NCBI GenBank assembly: GCA_947178475.1
Contig: CAMWYM010000005.1
Coordinates: 1 to 55,225 of the forward strand
Direction: 5' to 3'
DNA length: 55,225 nucleotides
Source: an uncultured Clostridium sp.
GTDB lineage: Bacteria; Bacillota; Clostridia; Lachnospirales; Lachnospiraceae
Positions 34,721-43,534 of this stretch are shown here, piece after piece (position 1 is the stretch's first letter; each line of letters opens with the position of its first letter). The notes beneath the pieces are model-generated. The model was not told the origin of the DNA. It saw only the letters and a list, made by a program, of their open reading frames with translations, and ran no database searches. The position numbers and the translations under genes were made by a program.

Positions 34721-36942
34721 ACGAAAAGGATATTATGCACAATATTGAAAATAAAACCAAAGACATACCTATTCCAGACAGCATTTCCCCTGAAGCAATG
34801 CAGAAAATGTTGGATTCCCATATAAACGAAACAGATCTGTCTGCCAAGAACGGTACAGGCAGGGACAAAAGCCCTCACACCGGCATACACGGCAGGAACA
34901 CCCGCCGTATTGCGGTCTGCATTTGTGCGTGCATTGCGCTCTGTCTTGCAGGCGGCATGGGATTTTTCACACTCCGACAATCCGACAACAAGTCAGGCAC
35001 ATACAATGAAGGTGCAACCGCAACGTCAAGTGATGAAGCTGCTGAGGAATACGGTGCGGGCGATGCCGATACCTCCGATAATTTTGACAGCGATTTGGCC
35101 TACCAGTCTGGTCTTATCTCTCCGGACAGCTATGATGATTATTACGAGACACTCAAATCAGCCTATGATGATTACTATGACCGTATTGCCAGTGTCCAAA
35201 CCAACTATGATGTTACGGAGGCCGAAATGGAGGATGCCGTGATGGAGGATAGCGCTGCGAAAGACATGGGAGCTGTCACAGGGGGGGCTGCCACTAATTC
35301 TGCCGATGTTCTCAGAAGTGACAAGCAAAAAGCAGATTACTCCACCACAAATACCCAGGAGCAGTCAGTAGACGAGGGAGATGTCATCAAGACCGACGGA
35401 ACTTATATTTATAAGGTTACCCACAGCTTTAATAACAGAACAGGAGATTATGAAACACGGCTTATCATTACCAAGACAGACAAGGGAAATCTGACCTATA
35501 TAACCAGCATCAATTTAAATGGCGTGCTGGATAATTCCGAAAAAGACTATGTTAATTTTGAAGAATTCTATTTATACAATGACCAGCTGGTGTTTTTATA
35601 CACCCAGAATCGATATGCTGATGATATGAATAACACCGACTCTACCAAGACCTATATTGTCATCTACGACATAAAGGATAAGGAAAATCCAAAGGAGGTC
35701 AAACAGCTTTCCCAATCCGGATGGTTTGTAAGCTCCAGAATTAGTGACGGCTATCTATACACCATCAGTAACTTTAATGATACCTCCCTGGAGTCCAAGA
35801 AACCATATACCAATTATATTCCGACAATCAACGATAAAACCATTGACTGCAAGAATATCTACTATCCCAGAAATGTGTTGATGGAAACCACCTATGTAAT
35901 GACCAGTCTGGATTTGTCTCAGCCAACAGATTTTGCTGATACAAAAGCCATACCGACCAAAGCCGGACAGACCTATGTCAGTGACTCCTCCATCTACATT
36001 TTTACAACGCTATACGATAGCGTAACCAAAACGGAAATCACAAAGGTAGGCTATGACAAAGGAAAACTGACACCAGGAAGCAGTGCTACGGTTGCCGGAT
36101 ACCTCTATGGCTCCTTTGCCCTTAGTGAGTATAACGGATATCTGCGAATTGTTGCCACAATTCCTGCTAATAACATCTCGCTTTTACGAGGCTTTACCAT
36201 AGAAGAAACAATGGATTCCTCACAAAGCACCGCCGAGGTCATCCCCGAAGATGTCAACGCTCTCTATATTTTAGACAGTAACATGAACCTGACCGGGAAG
36301 CTGTCCGGTCTTGCACCAGGAGAACAGATTTATTCTGCCAGATTTATGGGAGATATCGGCTACTTTGTAACCTTCAGGAACACAGATCCCCTGTTTTCCG
36401 TAGACCTGTCAGACCCATATAATCCACAGATTTTAGGGAAACTGAAGATCCCTGGTTTTTCCGAATATCTGCACTTTTACGGTGACGGTCTGCTGCTGGG
36501 TATCGGTGAAGAACGGGATGAAACCACCTCGGAATTTAAAGGACTTAAGCTATCCATGTTTGACATTAATAATCCGGCTGATGTGACGGAACAGGATAAG
36601 TATATCATAGAAAAATCCTCCTACAGCGAGGCTCTCTACAACCATAAGGCCATCATGATTAATTCAGAAAAGAATATTTTCGGCTTCCTGTATTGCTGTA
36701 TGGACTCTAACTACAATGATATATATTACTATTCCACATACTCATATGACAAGGAAAAGGGCTTTGTCGAAACGGCCAGATACCGGATTAACGATGGCTC
36801 AGAGTATGAATATGATGCAGTAAGGGGTGTCTATATCGGAGATTATCTCTATCTTGCAACCAACCGGTCTATCACCAGCTACAAACTAGGCTCGGTCGAT
36901 GCCATTGCACAGATTAACCTTGACAATATTGAGACTAATTGA
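34717..36942 (+). CDS. Membrane-anchored beta-propeller protein, probable anti-sigma
   Basis: 741 residues. A short cytoplasmic part is followed by one transmembrane helix (IAVCICACIALCLAGGMGFF) at about residues 67-86. An acidic linker with Tyr/Asp-rich stretches follows, then a large beta-propeller region matching proteins described as secreted C-terminal beta-propeller (distant WD40; PF09826-like): QEQSVDEGDVIKTDGTYIY, then IYIFTTLYDS and YIGDYLYLATNRSI. Overlap with the ECF sigma gene suggests that the cytoplasmic part binds the sigma factor and the outer propeller senses the envelope; this is inference from position. Ends at a strong terminator. Confidence 0.85.
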   Translation: MNEKDIMHNIENKTKDIPIPDSISPEAMQKMLDSHINETDLSAKNGTGRDKSPHTGIHGRNTRRIAVCICACIALCLAGGMGFFTLRQSDNKSGTYNEGATATSSDEAAEEYGAGDADTSDNFDSDLAYQSGLISPDSYDDYYETLKSAYDDYYDRIASVQTNYDVTEAEMEDAVMEDSAAKDMGAVTGGAATNSADVLRSDKQKADYSTTNTQEQSVDEGDVIKTDGTYIYKVTHSFNNRTGDYETRLIITKTDKGNLTYITSINLNGVLDNSEKDYVNFEEFYLYNDQLVFLYTQNRYADDMNNTDSTKTYIVIYDIKDKENPKEVKQLSQSGWFVSSRISDGYLYTISNFNDTSLESKKPYTNYIPTINDKTIDCKNIYYPRNVLMETTYVMTSLDLSQPTDFADTKAIPTKAGQTYVSDSSIYIFTTLYDSVTKTEITKVGYDKGKLTPGSSATVAGYLYGSFALSEYNGYLRIVATIPANNISLLRGFTIEETMDSSQSTAEVIPEDVNALYILDSNMNLTGKLSGLAPGEQIYSARFMGDIGYFVTFRNTDPLFSVDLSDPYNPQILGKLKIPGFSEYLHFYGDGLLLGIGEERDETTSEFKGLKLSMFDINNPADVTEQDKYIIEKSSYSEALYNHKAIMINSEKNIFGFLYCCMDSNYNDIYYYSTYSYDKEKGFVETARYRINDGSEYEYDAVRGVYIGDYLYLATNRSITSYKLGSVDAIAQINLDNIETN

Positions 36943-36975
36943 TTCGTCAGGTGCTCTTTGCCTGACAGGTAGCAT

Positions 36976-37004
36976 TAGGGGCTGCTCCGGCAGCCCCTTT
37001 AATT
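36976..37004. terminator. Bidirectional terminator
   Basis: GGGGCTGC TCCG GCAGCCCC hairpin followed by TTTAATTT on the plus strand, placed between the convergent beta-propeller and hemL genes. A weaker hairpin (GTCAGG/CCTGAC) precedes it. Confidence 0.85.
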
Positions 37005-38270
37005 TGGACAAAATCCCCTCACCGCAGCACAGGTCCTTTCCACATCCTCCTCGCTATGAGCTGCAGATACAAACATTGCCTCATACTGGGATGGTGCGAG
37101 ATAGATTCCCTGTCCTAACATATATCTGAAATATTCTGCATATTTTTCCGTATCAGAGCTTATTGCCGTTTCATAATCCACCACATCTTTCTCTGTAAAA
37201 AATACACTCAGCAAGGAGCCGATTTGGTTCACGCAGACAGCCTTTCCAAAATGGCTTTTTATCGCCTCCGCTATCTGTAACGTATGAACCTGTAGCCAGC
37301 TATATAAGCTTTTTCCTCTCTCCTCCAATATCTCCAATGTAGCGATGCCGGCAGCCGTTGCCACCGGATTACCGGATAACGTACCTGCCTGATAGACACC
37401 TCCCACAGGCGATACCATCTCCATAATATCCCTGCGCCCGCCATAGGCAGCCATAGGCATACCACCACCGATAATTTTCCCCAGTGTAGTAAGGTCAGGC
37501 TTTACCCCGAAATATTCCTGAGCACCTCCCAATGACAACCGGAAACCGGTAATCACCTCATCAAAGATTAAGAGACTGTGATACCGGTCAGTAATTTCTC
37601 TCAATCCCTGCAAAAACCCCTCCTCAGGCAGAACAACTCCCATATTGGCAGCTACCGGTTCCACAATCACTGCCGCAATGTCACTGCCGAACTCCTCAAA
37701 CAAAGTCTCCACTGAAAGAAGATGATTATATTCCGCAACCAGTGTATTCCTTGCATAGTCTGCCGGAACTCCAAGACTGTCCGGTGCCGACTGCGTCAAC
37801 GCCCCTGAGCCTGCTTTTACCAGCATCCCGTCAGAGTGACCATGATAGCAGCCGCGAAATTTCACAATCTTATTCCTCCCGGTATATCCTCTTGCCACAC
37901 GAACAGCACTCATCACCGCCTCCGTCCCTGAGCTAACTAACCGAATCATCTCCATGGATGGCATAAACCTTCTTACCAATTCTGCCAAAATATATTCCTG
38001 CTCTGTAGGTGCGCCAAAGGTCAGTCCCCTTTCACAGGCCTTTCTCACTGCCTCTACTACTCTGTCATCCGCATGACCTAAAATCCCGGGGCCCCATGAA
38101 CAGACATAGTCAATATAGGCATTGCCATCCACATCCATAATTCTTGAACCCTTTGCTTTCTCAATAAACAACGGATTCCTGTCTACCGCCCGAAATGCAC
38201 GCACCGGACTGTTGACTCCTCCCGGCATTATTTCCTTCGATTTTGCAAACAGCACCTCCGATTTACTCAT
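36999..38270 (-). CDS. hemL: Glutamate-1-semialdehyde 2,1-aminomutase
   Basis: PLP enzyme turning glutamate-1-semialdehyde into 5-aminolevulinate, second step of the C5 pathway. 423 residues; start motif PGGVNSPVRAF, FRGCYHGHSDGMLVKAGSG, LIFDEVITGFRLS, and the PLP lysine in TTLGKIIGGGMPMAAYGG. SD GAGGAAGGGC before the ATG. Last gene of the tetrapyrrole operon, overlapping hemB by 8 nt. Confidence 0.97.
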   Translation of the reverse strand: MSKSEVLFAKSKEIMPGGVNSPVRAFRAVDRNPLFIEKAKGSRIMDVDGNAYIDYVCSWGPGILGHADDRVVEAVRKACERGLTFGAPTEQEYILAELVRRFMPSMEMIRLVSSGTEAVMSAVRVARGYTGRNKIVKFRGCYHGHSDGMLVKAGSGALTQSAPDSLGVPADYARNTLVAEYNHLLSVETLFEEFGSDIAAVIVEPVAANMGVVLPEEGFLQGLREITDRYHSLLIFDEVITGFRLSLGGAQEYFGVKPDLTTLGKIIGGGMPMAAYGGRRDIMEMVSPVGGVYQAGTLSGNPVATAAGIATLEILEERGKSLYSWLQVHTLQIAEAIKSHFGKAVCVNQIGSLLSVFFTEKDVVDYETAISSDTEKYAEYFRYMLGQGIYLAPSQYEAMFVSAAHSEEDVERTCAAVRGFCPN

Positions 38271-39237
38271 GCCCTTCCTCCTTCAGCCACGCTGCCACAT
38301 CCAATGCATGATAGGTTATGATAATCCTTGCCCCTGCCCTCTTCATTGCAATCAGATTTTCCATAACTATCCGTTTCTCATCTATCCAGCCGTTCTTAGC
38401 CGCTGCCTTTACCATAGAATACTCTCCACTGACATTATAGACCGCAACCGGGCAGCCGGTATGCTGACAAACCTCCTTCACCACATCCAGATAGGCAAGT
38501 GCCGGTTTAACCATAATGATATCTGCACCCTCATCAATATCATTCTCACATTCTCGAACAGCCTCCCTTCCATTGGCAGGGTCCATCTGATAGGTTCTTC
38601 TATCTCCGAAGGACGGAGCCGAGTGTGCCGCATCGCGAAAGGGTGAATAATAACCTGATGCAAATTTGGCACTGTATGCCATAATCATCGTATTGTAAAA
38701 ACCGTTTTCATCCAGCACCTTCCTGATGTACTCCACTCTTCCGTCCATCATATCCGACGGTGCAATGACGTCAGCACCGGACTCCACCAGACTCACCGAC
38801 ATTTTCCCCAGCAGCACCAGCGTTTCATCATTTAAAATCTCTGTACCGCGCACCAGACCGCAATGACCGTGGGAGGTATACTCGCAAAGACACACATCAG
38901 CAATCACCAAAAGCTCTGGCGCTTTCTCCTTAATATGACGGATTGCCCTCTGCGTGATTCCCTGATCATTATAGGCCTCACTACCCTTTTCATCCTTATG
39001 CTCTGGAATACCAAAAATCAATATCGCTCGTATTCCTGCCTCTAATATCCGGGAAAGCTCCTGATCAAACCTATCAATAGACCACTGGTAAATTCCCGGC
39101 ATGGATTCCACCGGATTTTTAATATTTTCACCCTCAATCACAAATACCGGATAAACCAAATCATTTATATCCAGAGTATTTTCCCTTACCAAGCTTCTCA
39201 CCGCTTCATTTACCCGCAATCTTCTCATGCGTACCAT
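38263..39237 (-). CDS. hemB: Delta-aminolevulinic acid dehydratase (porphobilinogen synthase)
   Basis: Joins two 5-aminolevulinate molecules into porphobilinogen. 324 residues with Cys-rich metal site DVCLCEYTSHGHCG, the catalytic lysines in MVKPALAYLDVV and upstream APSDMMDGRV, and AVYNVSGEYSMVKAA. Located between cobA-hemD and hemL. Confidence 0.97.
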   Translation of the reverse strand: MVRMRRLRVNEAVRSLVRENTLDINDLVYPVFVIEGENIKNPVESMPGIYQWSIDRFDQELSRILEAGIRAILIFGIPEHKDEKGSEAYNDQGITQRAIRHIKEKAPELLVIADVCLCEYTSHGHCGLVRGTEILNDETLVLLGKMSVSLVESGADVIAPSDMMDGRVEYIRKVLDENGFYNTMIMAYSAKFASGYYSPFRDAAHSAPSFGDRRTYQMDPANGREAVRECENDIDEGADIIMVKPALAYLDVVKEVCQHTGCPVAVYNVSGEYSMVKAAAKNGWIDEKRIVMENLIAMKRAGARIIITYHALDVAAWLKEEGHE

Positions 39238-39275
39238 CTAGCTTCCACCTCCGTTTTCCTCTTTTTCGTTCTATC

Positions 39276-40778
39276 TTACAGACCTGCCATATCTCTTACT
39301 GCCTGCAGAATCCCCTCTGTATTATTGACCGTAGCGATTCTGTCCGCTCTTCCGTGAAGATCAGCCAGCTTTTGCTCCGTAACCTCTCCGATACAGACAA
39401 TTTTTACTTTTTCAGAAAGGATAAAACCCACCTTTTCCACCTCACAGAAAAATTCTGTCACACCGGAAGCACTGGCAAACACCAGATAATCCATACTACT
39501 CAAATCATCAATATTTCCTATTAGGTGTCCTGTCACATCATAAATACCAAGCTCGCAAAAATCTGCCTGCTGTCGCCTCAAAGCTTCGATAAGCACTGGA
39601 CTCCCCTGTATTGCTCTGGGAATCAGCACACTCTCTCCCTGCCCTAAAATCCGCGGAAATTCCTCCGCCAATGTGGAAATTTTATAATCCGACGGAACAA
39701 AATCCGCATGAAAGCCATATTCTAAAAGCTTGTCTGCCGTACCACTGCCCAGCACCCCGAAACGTATATCCGTAAAACTGCGGAAATCTATTCTATTTCT
39801 TTTTACCTCCTCAAAAAACAGGCTTACTCCATTCTGGCTGGTAAACAGAATCCATTTATACCGTTCTAAATGCTGCAGTTCCCTGCGCAGCAACTCCATT
39901 TCCGCAGTGGGACAAACCTCCATGCTGCAAATTTGCTGTGGGCACACCCCCATTTTCCGGAATCCATTTTTCAATTTTTTCCATAGCAGGTCTGTGGCAA
40001 CAACGCCAATCCGTTTTCCTGAAGCCGATGCGCCTTCCTCTATCTCCTGCTCTGCCTGCATAAATAACTGCGCTGTTTCACCAATCACGATAACTGCCGG
40101 TGGGCGCAAGCCTTTTTCCTCAACCCTCTGAACAATATTTTCCAGATTTCCTCTTACCACCTGTTGTCCAGTCATTGTACCTTTTGAAATCACCGCTACT
40201 GGTGTGACTACCGACTTTCCTGCAGCTATCAGTCTGCCCGTAAGTTCACTGAGATGAGAAAGTCCCATCAAAAAAACAATAGTCCCTTCCAGCTTTGCAA
40301 GAGTTTCATAGTCATAATCCGGTATTCCGGAAGCTTCCTCCGTATGCCCCGTTATCACATGAAAGCTCCTTGCCATTCCCCGGTGTGTTACCGGGATACC
40401 GGCACATTCCGGTACTGCCACTGCCGAAGTTACTCCGGGAATCACCTCACAGGTAATACCAGCCTGGCAAAGAGCTTCAAACTCCTCACCACCTCTTCCA
40501 AAAACAAAAGGGTCTCCTCCCTTTAATCGGACAACCATATCATATCGATGTCCGCAATCTATCAGAATACGGTTGATTTCCTCCTGATTTTTGGAGTGTC
40601 TGCCCTTTTCCTTACCCACATAGATTTTCTCACAATCCTCGCTGACATAATCCAGCAGCTCCTCCGATATCAGTCTATCATAAACTACCGCATCACAGCT
40701 TTGCAATTTTTCCAGTCCCTTCCGGGTAATCAGACCGGCATCACCCGGTCCTGCTCCCACAAGATAAACCCTGCCCAT
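39276..40778 (-). CDS. CobA-HemD fusion: uroporphyrinogen-III C-methyltransferase / synthase
   Basis: 500 residues from the ATG at 40778, with GAGG 9 nt upstream; it overlaps the end of hemC only in the longer frame. Residues 1-240 are CobA (VYLVGAGPGDAGLITRKG, RLKGGDPFVFGRGGEE, VIPGVTSAVAVPECAGIPVT), which methylates uroporphyrinogen III to precorrin-2. Residues about 255-500 are HemD (ILFTSQNGVSLFFEEV, IYDVTGHLIGN, VFASASGVTEFF), which closes the ring to uroporphyrinogen III. The fusion is common in clostridia and channels flux to corrinoid or sirohaem. Confidence 0.96.
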   Translation of the reverse strand: MGRVYLVGAGPGDAGLITRKGLEKLQSCDAVVYDRLISEELLDYVSEDCEKIYVGKEKGRHSKNQEEINRILIDCGHRYDMVVRLKGGDPFVFGRGGEEFEALCQAGITCEVIPGVTSAVAVPECAGIPVTHRGMARSFHVITGHTEEASGIPDYDYETLAKLEGTIVFLMGLSHLSELTGRLIAAGKSVVTPVAVISKGTMTGQQVVRGNLENIVQRVEEKGLRPPAVIVIGETAQLFMQAEQEIEEGASASGKRIGVVATDLLWKKLKNGFRKMGVCPQQICSMEVCPTAEMELLRRELQHLERYKWILFTSQNGVSLFFEEVKRNRIDFRSFTDIRFGVLGSGTADKLLEYGFHADFVPSDYKISTLAEEFPRILGQGESVLIPRAIQGSPVLIEALRRQQADFCELGIYDVTGHLIGNIDDLSSMDYLVFASASGVTEFFCEVEKVGFILSEKVKIVCIGEVTEQKLADLHGRADRIATVNNTEGILQAVRDMAGL

Positions 40779-40789
40779 ACCAACCATCC

Positions 40790-41680
40790 TCATTCATATG
40801 CAATCATTTCTTCCGCCAGTCTTTCTGCCAGCTTCAATCTCATCTCCACCGTCGTCTGTTCCCGTTTTTTATAGATTTTTCCGTTTATGCTCCGAACAAC
40901 AGAAACGACTATTCCACCACCACTTATCTCAGAAAAAACACCGACTGCCTCATGACAGTCTGCCTGCAGCAGACTAAGAATTCTGCGCTCAGTTTCCAGC
41001 TCCAGCTCTGTCTCACTGTCGGAAACGCTTCTCGCCAGCCGGCTGATTTCGTCATCCTCTCTTCCCTCTATGGCAATGATTCCCTGACCACCGGCGGGAA
41101 CCATCTCCTCATAGGAAAAGTAACGGTACTCCAAATCCTTCTGTTCAAGCAGACTAAGCCGCTCCAATCCTGCCGCCGCAAGAACTATGCCATCATAAAA
41201 GCCATCTCGCAGCTTCTGCAGTCTGGTAGTGACATTTCCCCGAATAGGAACACACTGTGCCTGCGGATACAGCTCCTCTAGTTGAAATCGGCGGCGAAGA
41301 CTTCCCGTACCCACTTTCATCATCTCTTTTTGTACTGCCTCTTTTCCTGTCACCAGAACATCTCTGGCATCCCCTCTTGGCAGTACACCGGCAATCATCA
41401 ATCCGTCCATAAGCTTCATCGGCATATCCTTAGCACTGTGCACCGCAAGGTCAATCCGCCCTTTAGCCAGTGCTGTTTCAAACTCCTCGACAAATACTCC
41501 CTTTCCGCCAAAATCCACCAGTGGTCTATCCAGTGTTCTATCCCCCTGTGTACTTATCACTACCTTTTCTATATTCAATTCCGGGTAATGACTCTGCAAA
41601 GCTGTTATTACCTGTTCTGTCTGTGCCAATGCAAGGAGACTACCCCGGGTACCGACTCTGATTGTTCTGTCCTGCTTCAT
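40790..41680 (-). CDS. hemC: Porphobilinogen deaminase (hydroxymethylbilane synthase)
   Basis: Links four porphobilinogen units. 296 residues; IRVGTRGSLLALAQTEQV, AVHSAKDMPM, GTGSLRRRFQLEEL, IRGNVTTRLQKL and the cofactor cysteine in LLQADCHEAVGVF. SD GGGAGAGGG before the ATG. Directly after the precorrin-2 dehydrogenase gene. Confidence 0.97.
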   Translation of the reverse strand: MKQDRTIRVGTRGSLLALAQTEQVITALQSHYPELNIEKVVISTQGDRTLDRPLVDFGGKGVFVEEFETALAKGRIDLAVHSAKDMPMKLMDGLMIAGVLPRGDARDVLVTGKEAVQKEMMKVGTGSLRRRFQLEELYPQAQCVPIRGNVTTRLQKLRDGFYDGIVLAAAGLERLSLLEQKDLEYRYFSYEEMVPAGGQGIIAIEGREDDEISRLARSVSDSETELELETERRILSLLQADCHEAVGVFSEISGGGIVVSVVRSINGKIYKKREQTTVEMRLKLAERLAEEMIAYE

Positions 41681-42310
41681 CTATCCCTCTCCCGTTTCCT
41701 GAACTTCCTTTATTATCCCATCCACCACTTCCTTGGTAATCAGCCCGGCATTTTCCTCACCGTACTCCACCAGCCTGTCAAAAGCGGTCTTTCTCTCCTT
41801 TTGTGTACCCAACTGCTCAGATACAAAGTCACGGTATCTGCCCAATGCCTCCACCATATCTCCATAATAGTCCGGCAGCTGACTCTGAAGCTGCTTTTTA
41901 ACATATGCTGCCATTGCCGGACTTTTCCCACCGGTGGACACTGCAAGCAGAAAATCTCTTTCTTTTACCATTGCAGGAAACAAAAAGCTGCATTCCTCTT
42001 CTTTGTCCACCACATTTACCGGAATCCCTTTCTTCCTGCAAAGCAGCGAAATATGACTATTTAACCTCTCGTCATCTGTTGCGGCAACCACACAATTCAT
42101 TCCCTCTATATCACTGTCCCGAAACGACCTTTTCACCCGCTCACAATTCACCGTTTCCGTTGTCCAGCCGAACCAGAATTCCTCCGCAATTACCCGGATA
42201 TGCATTCCAAAATCCTGTAATGCCTTGACCTTACGGCAGGCAACTCTTCCACCACCTGCCACGAGACAATGCCAACCGTCGACGTCCACCATAAATGGGA
42301 AGTATGCCAT
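41681..42310 (-). CDS. Precorrin-2 dehydrogenase (Met8/CysG-N type)
   Basis: 209 residues, NAD-binding Rossmann start (PFMVDVDGWHCLVAGGGRVA) and the family sequence LAVSTGGKSPAMAAYVKKQL. It oxidises precorrin-2 to sirohydrochlorin; some members also insert iron. Its presence beside cobA-hemD shows the pathway goes beyond uroporphyrinogen III toward sirohaem or anaerobic B12. Between hemA and hemC. Confidence 0.92.
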   Translation of the reverse strand: MAYFPFMVDVDGWHCLVAGGGRVACRKVKALQDFGMHIRVIAEEFWFGWTTETVNCERVKRSFRDSDIEGMNCVVAATDDERLNSHISLLCRKKGIPVNVVDKEEECSFLFPAMVKERDFLLAVSTGGKSPAMAAYVKKQLQSQLPDYYGDMVEALGRYRDFVSEQLGTQKERKTAFDRLVEYGEENAGLITKEVVDGIIKEVQETGEG

Positions 42311-42331
42311 GTCCTATTCTCCCTTCCTCAG

Positions 42332-43516
42332 TCAATCTATTTCTGTTTTACAAATCCGTGAAAGCACCTCATAAAGCTGCTCACTGTCCAAGGTATCCCG
42401 CAGATAAGAAATCATCTTTTGAAACCAGGTTTCCTTAAATTTATCTTTCATTCTGCCCTGAAACTCACGTATACACAGCTTCTTCAGCGTCTCCTCCACA
42501 CACTCCTCCATAATATGCCGAGCCTTATCAACCTCCCCAAGCCGGATATCACTGTTGGTTTCTGAAAGATTCCTGAAATAATCGATATCATATAAGGTAA
42601 CTCCCTCTATATTTCCAAGCTGCCTGTCAATATCACGAGGCACCGCTAAATCAATCAAAAGATAATGTCCTCCCTGCGCAGCGTGTGTTAAAAACTCTTT
42701 TTTTATTAAGGTAAAGTGAGGACTCGCTGTAGCACTGACAATGACCGATATCTCGGGCACCGCCTCATACCTCCTGTCAAAATCCTTCCATTCCAAATAC
42801 TTATGCCGATAAAGATACATTCCCTCCTCTGTGGGATGCCTACGGCTGGTTCCGATTACTGGAATCCCTTTTGCCAGCAGATTCTTTGCCACAATAGATC
42901 CAATCCGCCCCGCTGCACCGATAACAAGCACTCCCTGGTGCAAATCCTTTCCGAAATGCTCTGTCATACCGGAGCCATTTGAAATATTCTGTTCTCTCTT
43001 TCTTAAATACTGCTCTATCACATTTGCAGTCAATGTCCCCACGGATACTGGCGTACTGGATAATCGAGTCTCCGATTTAGACAGCTTGGCACAGTTAAAA
43101 GCTCCCTGAAAAATAATATTGATTTCCCCATTGGTAAAGCCTTGCCGGTTAGATACGAGATATGCCTCCTTCACCTGCCGCAAAATCTCATCCTCTCCCA
43201 ACACCATGGAATCCAATCCGCAGGTCACCTTAAACAAATGACGTACAGCACCTTGTCCCTGATAATATAAACAATATTTCTTAATTTCCTCACCGCTGAC
43301 ACCCTTGCTTTTTGAAAGCGCAGCCTCAGCAGATTCAAACCCTTCCCCAGTAAAATAAAGCTCGCTGCGGTTACAGGTTGACAGCACGACACCTCCGGTT
43401 ACCGTCTGACCATCTATAAGCCCAGACAGAAAAGCAATCTGCTCTTCCTCAGAAAAAGCAAACTGCTGTCGTTTCTCTAATGAAGTTTTCTTAAAACTGA
43501 CGCTGATACAAAACAT
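42332..43516 (-). CDS. hemA: Glutamyl-tRNA reductase
   Basis: First committed step of the C5 pathway. It uses glutamyl-tRNA and NADPH to make glutamate-1-semialdehyde. 394 residues; catalytic Cys in LSTCNRSELYF, GLDSMVLGEDEILRQVKEAY, VGTLTANVIEQ and LVIGAAGRIGSIVAKNLLAK. SD GGAAGGAATAACG. Preceded by only 18 nt by an AAA ATPase gene, so it is probably on that transcript; no cobalamin riboswitch was recognised. Confidence 0.96.
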   Translation of the reverse strand: MFCISVSFKKTSLEKRQQFAFSEEEQIAFLSGLIDGQTVTGGVVLSTCNRSELYFTGEGFESAEAALSKSKGVSGEEIKKYCLYYQGQGAVRHLFKVTCGLDSMVLGEDEILRQVKEAYLVSNRQGFTNGEINIIFQGAFNCAKLSKSETRLSSTPVSVGTLTANVIEQYLRKREQNISNGSGMTEHFGKDLHQGVLVIGAAGRIGSIVAKNLLAKGIPVIGTSRRHPTEEGMYLYRHKYLEWKDFDRRYEAVPEISVIVSATASPHFTLIKKEFLTHAAQGGHYLLIDLAVPRDIDRQLGNIEGVTLYDIDYFRNLSETNSDIRLGEVDKARHIMEECVEETLKKLCIREFQGRMKDKFKETWFQKMISYLRDTLDSEQLYEVLSRICKTEID

Positions 43517-43534
43517 CGTTATTCCTTCCGCCGG

